Below the pieces are notes generated by a model. That model made no database searches. It saw only the letters and a list, made by a program, of their open reading frames with translations, and had not been told where the DNA came from. From contig CAYRFP010000052.1 in NCBI GenBank assembly GCA_964423675.1, positions 1 through 13,306 of the forward strand: a stretch of DNA of 13,306 bases, read 5' to 3'. Origin of the DNA: RUG563 sp964423675. GTDB taxonomy: Bacteria > Bacillota > Clostridia > Christensenellales > Aristaeellaceae. The translations under genes were made by a program, and so were the position numbers. Of this stretch, positions 7,073 to 12,656 are shown piece by piece (position 1 is the first letter of the stretch; each line of letters begins with the position of its first letter).

Positions 7073-7864
7073 TCACAGCACCGCCACAACAGCAATCAGC
7101 GCAGCCGTCAATACAGAAGCGATTGCATCGCCCTTATGCAGCTTCAGCACCCGTAATCGGGTTCTTCCTTCGCCCCCATGATAACAGCGGGCTTCCATCG
7201 CCATCGCCAGTTCCCCAGCCCGGCGAAACGCGCCCACAAACAGCGGCACCAGCAGCGGCACCATTGCTTTCGCCCGGGCAACCAGATTGCCAGATTCAAA
7301 ATCCGCACCCCGTGCAGACTGGGCTTTCATAATTTTATCCGCTTCTTCCAGAAGCGTGGGGATAAAGCGTAGCGCGATGGTCATCATCATAGCCATTTCA
7401 TGCGCCGGAAAATGAAGCACCCGAAGGGGGGACAATAGCCGTTCCAAGCCATCGGTAAGCGCCACAGGCGCAGTGGTCAGCGTCAAAAGGCTGGAGCCCA
7501 GCACCAGCAGCACCAGCCGCAGAGAATAGGCAATCGCCGTCAGCAGCGCTTCCTGTGTAATCGTTACAAAGCCCAGGCTCAGCAGCGGCGTTTCGCCCGG
7601 AAGAAAAAACAGATTCAGCAGAAACGTGAAAACCAGAATAAATCGCAGCGGCTTCAGCCCCTTGATCAGCAGGCGCAGAGGCGTTTTGGCCTGATACGCC
7701 GCCAGCGCCAGGAATGCGATTACCGGCACATACGCCAGCAGATTCCCGCACAGGAAAATCGCCACGATCAATGCCACCAGCAGCAAAATCTTCACCCGGG
7801 GATCCAGCCGATGCAGCGCGCTATCCACGGGGTAATACTGCCCCAGCGTAATATTATCCAGCAT
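7073..7864 (-). CDS. ecfT: ECF transporter transmembrane protein EcfT
   Basis: A 263-residue membrane component that couples the EcfA1/EcfA2 ATPases to exchangeable substrate-binding S proteins for vitamins or transition metals. The N-terminal YYPVDSALHRLDPRVKILL (10-28) is typical of EcfT/CbiQ. Hydrophobic stretches lie at about 25-57, 74-88, 105-130, 200-212 and 246-263. Two coupling motifs that contact the ATPases are visible: SARGAD at 183-188 and EARCYHGG at 224-231, with Cys where many homologues have Gly in the second ARG. The start overlaps ecfA2 by 11 bases, indicating translational coupling. No S-component gene is adjacent, which marks it as a group II (shared module) ECF system. 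Confidence 0.94.
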   Translation of the reverse strand: MLDNITLGQYYPVDSALHRLDPRVKILLLVALIVAIFLCGNLLAYVPVIAFLALAAYQAKTPLRLLIKGLKPLRFILVFTFLLNLFFLPGETPLLSLGFVTITQEALLTAIAYSLRLVLLVLGSSLLTLTTAPVALTDGLERLLSPLRVLHFPAHEMAMMMTIALRFIPTLLEEADKIMKAQSARGADFESGNLVARAKAMVPLLVPLFVGAFRRAGELAMAMEARCYHGGEGRTRLRVLKLHKGDAIASVLTAALIAVVAVL

Positions 7865-8720
7865 GAGCTCCCCCCTTCCACAGCGCCATCAGCGCCGCCA
7901 AAGCGTCCTCTTCCCGGAAAATATCCTCCGGGAAAGCGAGGCCCATCTGCCGCAGTTTTATTCCCAAATGGCATACTGCCGGCACATCCAGCCCCATCTC
8001 TTCCAGCCGCTGAGCCTGGCGGAAAATTTCTGCCGGCGCGCCGGTCATGGCAATTCGCCCTTTTTCCATCACTGCCGCCCGTGTGGCAAACCGCGCCACA
8101 TCATCCATGGCGTGGGACACCATCACCACCGTTGTTCCCTGGCCATGCAGGGCGGCAATCAGGCGCAGCATATCCTCCCGTCCTTGAGGATCCAGCCCCG
8201 CCGCCGGTTCATCCAACACCAGCATTTCCGGTCGCATGGCCAGCACACCCGCCAGCGCCACGCGCCGCATCTGCCCGCCGGATAGTTCAAAGGGTGATTT
8301 CTCTGCAATCTCCTGATACGAAAGATTTACGCGCAGAAGCGCTTCCCGCACCCGCTCTTGGATTTCCTCTGCCGACAGGCCCAGATTCCGCGGGCCAAAG
8401 GCCACGTCCTTTTCCACCGTTTCTTCAAACAGCTGATGCTCCGGATACTGAAACACCAGCCCGATCCGCTGCCGAGCTTCCCGCATGGGATAGCCCTTGG
8501 CATGAATATCCTGTCCGTCGATCAGCACCCGGCCGCTGGTAGGCGTAAGCAGGCCGTTTAAATGCTGCGCCAGGGTAGATTTGCCCGAACCCGTGTGCCC
8601 GATCAGCGCCAAAAATTCCCCAGCCTGAATGCTCAGATTCACATCCTGCAAAGCAACCGCCTGGAAGGGGCTGCCAGGCTGATACGTATGGGTCACGTGC
8701 TCTAGCGTCACTTCCCACAT
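7854..8720 (-). CDS. ecfA2: ECF transporter ATPase EcfA2
   Basis: A 288-residue ATPase, one of two different ATPases in the ECF energising module. Motifs: Walker A GHTGSGKST (41-49), Q-loop Gln91 in VFQYPEHQLFEETVEKDVAFG (a segment characteristic of EcfA2), signature LSGGQ (146-150), Walker B VLDEP (168-172) and switch His203. After the core lies the ECF-specific C-terminal extension, with MGLDVPAVCHLGIKLRQMG at 242-260. It overlaps ecfA1 by 13 bases upstream and ecfT by 11 bases downstream, so all three products should be made in matched amounts. The start MWEVTLEHV fits the family N-terminus. It is distinguished from EcfA1 by having DEPAAGLDP in place of DEATAMLDP. Confidence 0.95.
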   Translation of the reverse strand: MWEVTLEHVTHTYQPGSPFQAVALQDVNLSIQAGEFLALIGHTGSGKSTLAQHLNGLLTPTSGRVLIDGQDIHAKGYPMREARQRIGLVFQYPEHQLFEETVEKDVAFGPRNLGLSAEEIQERVREALLRVNLSYQEIAEKSPFELSGGQMRRVALAGVLAMRPEMLVLDEPAAGLDPQGREDMLRLIAALHGQGTTVVMVSHAMDDVARFATRAAVMEKGRIAMTGAPAEIFRQAQRLEEMGLDVPAVCHLGIKLRQMGLAFPEDIFREEDALAALMALWKGGAHAG

Positions 8721-9547
8721 AGCTTGCCAACCTCCCGCGCAATTTCGTCTACCGTCAGGATGCCCTCCGGCAGGGGCATGCCCGCTTCCCGCAAAAGCTG
8801 GGAAAGCCTGGCCATCGGCGGCGCATCCAGCCGATAGGGCTGCAACGCCCGGGCGTCTGCGAAAATTTCCTGTGGCGTGCCTTCCCGAACGATCGCGCCC
8901 TCATGCATTAAAAAGATTTTTTCGCAATCGATGGTTTCTTCCATAAAATGTGTGATCCACAGAACGGTAATGCCCTTCTCCCGATTCAGCCGCTTCACTG
9001 CGGCCAAAACCTCCTTGCGCCCCTGGGGATCCAGCATAGCTGTGGCCTCATCAAAGACGATCGCCTTGGGCTGCATGGCCAGCACCCCCGCAATTGCCAC
9101 CCGCTGCTTCTGCCCGCCGGACAGGTTATGGGGCGCACGATCCGCAAAATCCAGCATTCCTACATCGCTGAGCGCCCGCTCAATTCTTGCAGGCATTTCT
9201 GCCGAGGGCACGCCGATGTTTTCCAGGCCAAAGGCCACATCCTCTTCCACCATAGTAGCTACCAGCTGATTATCCGGGTTTTGAAACACCATGCCCACCT
9301 GCCGGCGGATATTCCAGGTGTTCTTTTCCTCCCGGGTGTTCATCCCGTCAATGGTCACATCGCCCTGATTGGGGATATACTGGCCGTTGAGCAGCTTAGC
9401 CAGAGTGGATTTACCCGAGCCGTTCTGACCCAAAATAGCATAAAATGCCCCCTGCGGAACGCAAAGCGACACATCCCGCACGGCTTCCTTTTCGCCCTCT
9501 TCATAGCGAAAGGATACGTGGTTTACCTTGATCATTTCATCCGGCAT
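8708..9547 (-). CDS. ecfA1: ECF transporter ATPase EcfA1
   Basis: A 279-residue ATPase, first gene of the ECF operon. Motifs: Walker A GQNGSGKST (40-48), Q-loop Gln89 in VFQNPDNQLVATMVEEDVAFG, signature LSGGQ (142-146), Walker B IVFDEATAMLDP (163-174) and switch His200. FDEAT-MLDP, with Ala-Thr in place of the usual Pro after the catalytic Glu, is the mark of EcfA1. The C-terminal portion carries LDAPPMARLSQLLREAG (240-256), the usual helical domain joining the two ATPases. The ATG at 9547 has AAGGGGA five bases upstream; Met5 (MIKV) is a possible alternative. It forms a heterodimer with EcfA2 and docks to EcfT. Confidence 0.95.
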   Translation of the reverse strand: MPDEMIKVNHVSFRYEEGEKEAVRDVSLCVPQGAFYAILGQNGSGKSTLAKLLNGQYIPNQGDVTIDGMNTREEKNTWNIRRQVGMVFQNPDNQLVATMVEEDVAFGLENIGVPSAEMPARIERALSDVGMLDFADRAPHNLSGGQKQRVAIAGVLAMQPKAIVFDEATAMLDPQGRKEVLAAVKRLNREKGITVLWITHFMEETIDCEKIFLMHEGAIVREGTPQEIFADARALQPYRLDAPPMARLSQLLREAGMPLPEGILTVDEIAREVGKLCGK

Positions 9548-9592
9548 GCAATTCCCCTTTACCCCACGGTTCGCCCCAAAGTCGAAGCGAAG

Positions 9593-9643
9593 TCAGCCTC
9601 TGTTCCAGCCTTTTCCGGGCCGTTTAGCGGATTCATCGCCCAT
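9593..9643 (-). CDS. Possible 16-residue upstream ORF before ecfA1
   Basis: In the ecfA1 leader, an ATG at 9643 with GGAG six bases upstream opens a short frame, MGDESAKRPGKGWNRG, ending in TGA at 9593-9595. The ATG lies about 12 bases after the predicted transcription start. The frame is the same as ecfA1, and no further stop occurs between this TGA and the ecfA1 start at 9547. It could be a leader peptide, a decayed N-terminal extension, or chance. Nothing in the peptide suggests a function. Confidence 0.3.
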   Translation of the reverse strand: MGDESAKRPGKGWNRG

Positions 9644-9661
9644 GCGATTCTCCGAAATCTG

Positions 9662-9690
9662 ATTATATCATACTTTTTCCCGTGTCGCAA
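9662..9690 (-). promoter_or_regulatory. Sigma-A promoter of ecfA1-ecfA2-ecfT
   Basis: On the minus strand, TTGCGA (9685-9690), 17-base spacer, TATAAT (9662-9667). The predicted start near 9655 gives an untranslated leader of about 108 bases, longer than other leaders here. I recognise no known riboswitch in it; a short ORF at 9593-9643 and a weak TTCGC/GCGAA stem are the only structures noted. Confidence 0.75.
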
Positions 9691-9784
9691 CGTTGGTTTC
9701 TTGCGCCATACGGCTGGCAAATGCGTCATTTAACGGTTTATTATTGAGGAAGTATTACAATTTGCGCACAATCCTTCCGTACCC

Positions 9785-9813
9785 TTGAAATTAGGGGAAG
9801 ACAATGATAAAAT
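9785..9813 (+). promoter_or_regulatory. Sigma-A promoter of the orphan membrane protein gene
   Basis: TTGAAA (9785-9790), 17-base spacer, TAAAAT (9808-9813), ten of twelve consensus positions. It is divergent from the ecf promoter with about 95 bases between the two -35 boxes; that gap shows no clear operator. Start expected near 9820, giving a leader of about 29 bases. Confidence 0.75.
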
Positions 9814-9848
9814 GTACCATATATTGTAGATGAAAGGAGTTCATGCGG

Positions 9849-10322
9849 ATGGGCGGATGGACGCTTTTTTTATGCGGCGCAGCCTTTGCATTGGCCCTAG
9901 GTCTGCTGATCTGGGATGATCGACGCCGTCGGCATGAGCTTCTTCGGATGGAACGGATGCGGGCCAGTTCGCTGTATTATCAGTTGTATCCCCAGGTGAT
10001 GTTTGCCCGGCAGCATCAGCTGGATCGGGTGCAGATCGAGCGGAATCGCATCACTTTCTACGCTATCTGCCCACCCGGCCGCATCTGCGATTTCGTGGTT
10101 GCGGAATATGGATTCCGGGCCATGACGCCCAAACGGGTTCAGGCGCTGATGCATCTCATTGCCGAGGATATCCCCGCCCTGCAAATCAATGCCCATTATC
10201 GTCTGCGCCGCTATCGGATCATCCGTCCCAACGGTCAGAAGGATTTCGGCTATTTGTTCACCATCCGTAGCCGTTATAAGACGCATCTGATGCAAGCCCG
10301 GCAGCATGTGCAGCTTTATTAA
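9849..10322 (+). CDS. Unrecognised single-pass, Arg-rich membrane protein
   Basis: I do not recognise this 157-residue protein. Residues 3-22 (WTLFLCGAAFALALGLLIW) form one hydrophobic helix followed at once by DDRRRR, so the remainder should be cytoplasmic (positive-inside rule). The soluble part is rich in Arg, His and Tyr: MERMRASSLYYQLYPQV (34-50), CPPGRICDFVVAEYGF (74-89), a predicted helix TPKRVQALMHLIAED (93-107), then YRLRRYRIIRPNG and FGYLFTIRSRYKTHLMQARQ, which look like beta strands. The start at 9849 is preferred because GGAG then has nine bases of spacing; ATG 9843 would leave only three. It is a monocistronic gene with its own promoter and terminator, between the ECF operon and a convergent TIM-barrel gene. 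The basic soluble domain might bind nucleic acid or phospholipid, but that is speculation. Confidence 0.82.
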   Translation: MGGWTLFLCGAAFALALGLLIWDDRRRRHELLRMERMRASSLYYQLYPQVMFARQHQLDRVQIERNRITFYAICPPGRICDFVVAEYGFRAMTPKRVQALMHLIAEDIPALQINAHYRLRRYRIIRPNGQKDFGYLFTIRSRYKTHLMQARQHVQLY

Positions 10323-10340
10323 AAATTCATCGCGTTTTCT

Positions 10341-10406
10341 GGAAAGGGTCAGCCGCCCTTTCCCTTTGGCCTTGAAGGCCAGGCCCGACACGCGGGCTTT
10401 CTTTTT
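10341..10406 (+). terminator. Three hairpins ending the orphan gene; last is an intrinsic terminator
   Basis: Three successive stems follow the stop codon: GGAAAGGG/CCCTTTCC (10341-10363, 8 bp), GGCC/GGCC (10368-10380), and GCCCG/CGGGC (10383-10397) followed by TTTCTTTTT. The last, with its T tail, is the likely terminator; the first two may stabilise the 3' end. Confidence 0.75.
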
Positions 10407-10420
10407 ATCGTAGGTTCTTC

Positions 10421-10458
10421 AAAAAGCCGCCGTAGCTTCGTAAAAGCTCCGGCGGTTT
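10421..10458 (-). terminator. Intrinsic terminator after the TIM-barrel gene
   Basis: On the minus strand, an ACCGCCG arm pairs with CGGCGGC, an inner AGCTT/AAGCT stem continues it after a one-base mismatch, and the arm ends in five T residues (complement of 10421-10425). It lies directly after the stop at 10461 and faces the plus-strand terminator 15 bases away. Confidence 0.85.
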
Positions 10459-10460
10459 AT

Positions 10461-11309
10461 TTATGCGTTTGCCCAGATCCGCGTCATTTCGCGAGCGTCC
10501 TCCGCCTGAGTTCCCTTGCATTCGCAGATTACCCGGGGCGCGTATCCCCGCCGTTTCAGCAACGGCGCCAAATGCTCAAAGCGCGGGCCATAATCCGTTT
10601 CGGCAAAGGTGCGATGCCTCTTTTCCCCCGCGGCGGTGAATTCAATGGTAGAAAAATGAATGTGCAAAAGCCGGGCACGATCCAGCCCCAGGGCGCTTTC
10701 CAGCCGATCCAGCACACGGGCAAAATCCGCTTGTTCATTCAGTGCACCCCCATCCAGCGCATGAAGGTGCGCAAAATCGATACAGGGAATCAATCGCGTA
10801 TCCAATTGGCAAAAGTCCAGCGTTTCCTCCAGATTGCCAATCTGACCACGCCGTCCCATGGTTTCAGGACAAAGATGCACATCGCCCAGTCCCAGATCAT
10901 CCAGCCGCTGATACGCCTCCTGCAATCCTGCCCGGCAGCGAGCAAGTGCTTCTGCCCGGGGCTGCTTCATTTCCGCCCCTACATGCACCACCACCCGGTC
11001 GCCACCCAGCGCCCGAACCATTGCCGCGCTTTCCTCAATATAGCGAAAGGATGCGTCCCGTTTTTCCGGATCCGGATTGGCCAAATTAATAAAGTATGGG
11101 GCATGGGCGCTGACGGAAATATCCTGCTCCCGGGCCTCTACCGCGATCTTTTCTGCCGTTTCCCGGCCCAGGCTCACGCCCCGGCCGAAGGAATATTCAT
11201 AAGCGCTAAGTCCCAGCCCCCGAAGCCATGCCGGAGCCTGCAGACTGGATTTAAAACCGGCAGCATAAAAGGAATCCGAATTGCCTGCCGGGCCGAAACG
11301 TGGAATCAT
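10461..11309 (-). CDS. Endonuclease-IV-like TIM-barrel protein (AP_endonuc_2 fold)
   Basis: A 282-residue protein resembling bacterial endonuclease IV (Nfo), which cleaves DNA at abasic sites. FGPAGNSDSFY (5-15) opens the protein. HAPYFINLANPDPEKRDASF (69-88) matches the Nfo HAPYLINLASP segment, and VVVHVGA (106-112), CPETMG (147-152), CIDFAHLHA (176-184), HIHFS (216-220) and ICECKG (261-266) supply candidate metal ligands His69, His109, Glu149, Asp178, His181, His216/218 and Glu263. The D-x-H ligand pair known from E. coli Nfo is not obvious; the region reads KRHRTFAETDYGP instead. The family also contains sugar isomerases, but the HAPYxINL segment favours the nuclease branch. Start choice is uncertain: AAGGGGG lies 11 bases before ATG 11309 and only two before ATG 11318. 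Confidence 0.85.
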   Translation of the reverse strand: MIPRFGPAGNSDSFYAAGFKSSLQAPAWLRGLGLSAYEYSFGRGVSLGRETAEKIAVEAREQDISVSAHAPYFINLANPDPEKRDASFRYIEESAAMVRALGGDRVVVHVGAEMKQPRAEALARCRAGLQEAYQRLDDLGLGDVHLCPETMGRRGQIGNLEETLDFCQLDTRLIPCIDFAHLHALDGGALNEQADFARVLDRLESALGLDRARLLHIHFSTIEFTAAGEKRHRTFAETDYGPRFEHLAPLLKRRGYAPRVICECKGTQAEDAREMTRIWANA

Positions 11310-11363
11310 GAACTGCATATCCCCCTTTGTATCCGCGCCAGGGCATTCCCCGGCTGCTTTTTT

Positions 11364-11392
11364 ATTATATCGAACCGAAAAGAAAAAGACAA
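11364..11392 (-). promoter_or_regulatory. Sigma-A promoter of the TIM-barrel gene
   Basis: On the minus strand, TTGTCT (11387-11392), 17-base spacer, TATAAT (11364-11369). The predicted start near 11357 gives a leader of about 48 bases. It is divergent from the GerM-like gene. Confidence 0.7.
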
Positions 11393-11418
11393 GACCGGGA
11401 AAATTTCCGCCCACCTAT

Positions 11419-11448
11419 TCATTCCCCGCTCTTTCACATCATACACAT
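11419..11448 (+). promoter_or_regulatory. Possible sporulation (SigE-like) promoter of the GerM-like gene
   Basis: CATACACAT (11440-11448) closely resembles the SigE -10 element CATACAnT, known from B. subtilis, where gerM is a SigE gene. The -35 side is weak: TCATTCC (11419-11425) at 14-base spacing matches only part of the SigE -35. No good TTGACA/TATAAT pair is seen on this strand in this interval. Low confidence. Confidence 0.3.
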
Positions 11449-11485
11449 AGGCGCAAGGACAACGGTGAAGGAGTGTGCAAGCCAA

Positions 11486-12535
11486 ATGAAATGGAATTGG
11501 AAGCCGAATATTCGGCGCGTAGACGTGGAGCGGATGCTGATTTTGTGCGCTTCGGCGCTGGTGGTGGTGCTGGCGCTGCATCAGGATGACGCGGTAACTA
11601 CGCGCTATGATCTCTCCACTTCTCAGTTGCCGGTTTCCGCCAGCACGGAAGGCAACCAGCAGACCGATGTGGAAACTCAGGCCACGGTGATCTATTATCA
11701 GGACGGGGAGGGCTATCTGGTGCCCGTCACGCGACAAATTCCCAAGACAGACGGGGTGGCCAAAGCCACGCTGTCGCTGATGGTGGCGTCCAGCCAGAAC
11801 GACCTGGCAGCGGCGCGGCTGGGCTTAAAAACCACCGTGCCCGAGGGAACCACCCTGGATCTGGACATTGCCGATGGCAAAGCGCGGGTGGATCTTTCCA
11901 GGGAAGCGCTGAATTGCCAGAGTGCGGAGCAGGAAATGCTGATGGTGCAGTCCGTGGCACAGACCCTGTGTCAATTTGATTCGGTTGACGAAGTGACCTT
12001 CCTTTTTGACGGCCAGAAACGCAGCAAGCTAACATACGGCACTGACGTGTCCGGTGTGTTTACCGGAAGCGGACTGAATTTGGAAAGCGTGGAAACCATG
12101 GCAGGAACCGGGGCCCAATCCATCCGGCTATATTTCCCATCTGCGAACGGACGCATGCTGGTACCTGTGACGCGAACCGTTTATTCCGATGCCGATGTGT
12201 CCACTGCCGTGCTGGAGTTGGCCAAGGGGCCCAAGCCGGATAGTGGGCTGCTCTCTCCCCTGCCGGAAAGCTGCGGGCTGCTGGGCGTGACCATGAAAAA
12301 CGGCGTGGTTACCATCAACTTCACCAAAGAATTCATGGAGGCGACGCAGGGAGAAAATGGCGCACAGGCGCTTCGGGCTGTGTTGTTTACCGCGGCGCAG
12401 TTTCCAGGGGTAAAGCAGGTCAAAATCGCGGTAGAAGGCAAGGAATATCAGCCGCCCGAGGAAGCGACCGCCACCTTCCTGAACCAGGACACGGAGATCA
12501 TGACCTATTATCCCGGGGTTATTGAAATCGATTAA
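11486..12535 (+). CDS. GerM-like protein with two GerMN domains, membrane-anchored
   Basis: A 349-residue protein. Residues 17-32 (MLILCASALVVVLALH) form a membrane anchor after a basic N-terminus, with the rest predicted outside the membrane. Two GerMN domains follow: about 67-180 (VIYYQDGEGYLVPVTR to VDEVTFLFDGQK) and 213-322 (IRLYFPSANGRMLVPVTR to VKQVKIAVEGKEY). Both contain LVPVTR and both end in a strand pair before a Gly. GerM of B. subtilis is a germination and sporulation lipoprotein of the engulfment complex; here no clear lipobox is present. Start at 11486: AAGGAG lies 12 bases upstream, which is long. GTG 11465, with AAGGA five to six bases before it, would add seven residues (VKECASQ). 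It forms a single-gene unit with a strong terminator. Confidence 0.88.
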   Translation: MKWNWKPNIRRVDVERMLILCASALVVVLALHQDDAVTTRYDLSTSQLPVSASTEGNQQTDVETQATVIYYQDGEGYLVPVTRQIPKTDGVAKATLSLMVASSQNDLAAARLGLKTTVPEGTTLDLDIADGKARVDLSREALNCQSAEQEMLMVQSVAQTLCQFDSVDEVTFLFDGQKRSKLTYGTDVSGVFTGSGLNLESVETMAGTGAQSIRLYFPSANGRMLVPVTRTVYSDADVSTAVLELAKGPKPDSGLLSPLPESCGLLGVTMKNGVVTINFTKEFMEATQGENGAQALRAVLFTAAQFPGVKQVKIAVEGKEYQPPEEATATFLNQDTEIMTYYPGVIEID

Positions 12536-12547
12536 ACAAACGACATA

Positions 12548-12588
12548 AAAAGCTGCGGCGAAGCGCTCAAACTTCAGCCGCAGCTTTT
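12548..12588 (+). terminator. Intrinsic terminator after the GerM-like gene
   Basis: A perfect 12-bp stem, AAAAGCTGCGGC (12548-12559) with GCCGCAGCTTTT (12577-12588), extended inside the loop by GAAG/CTTC. The stem ends in TTTT followed by GCTTT. It may also act in the other direction. Confidence 0.88.
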
Positions 12589-12612
12589 GCTTTCATCCAC
12601 AAACAGATAATG

Positions 12613-12642
12613 AAACGGAGCCTTTTTTCAGAGGCTCCGTTT
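12613..12642 (-). terminator. Hairpin terminator after groEL
   Basis: A 10-bp stem, AAACGGAGCC (12613-12622) with GGCTCCGTTT (12633-12642), and a 10-base loop, 14 bases after the groEL stop. Read on the minus strand the stem ends in TTT and then CATTATC, so the T tract is short; a factor-assisted or bidirectional terminator is possible. Confidence 0.75.
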
Positions 12643-12656
12643 GCTTCTTTATGCGA

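Noticed and set aside
9548..9655. Riboswitch in the ecf leader
   Set aside because: ECF modules are often linked to vitamin riboswitches, but I see no conserved TPP, FMN, cobalamin or preQ1 core, only weak stems.
8948..9733. 261-codon plus-strand frame opposite ecfA1 and its promoter
   Set aside because: It runs through the ecfA1 gene and its promoter region, with no family resemblance; a shadow of the ATPase codons.
10572..11450. 292-codon plus-strand frame opposite the TIM-barrel gene
   Set aside because: Antisense to a protein with conserved metal-site motifs; no ribosome binding site or domain.
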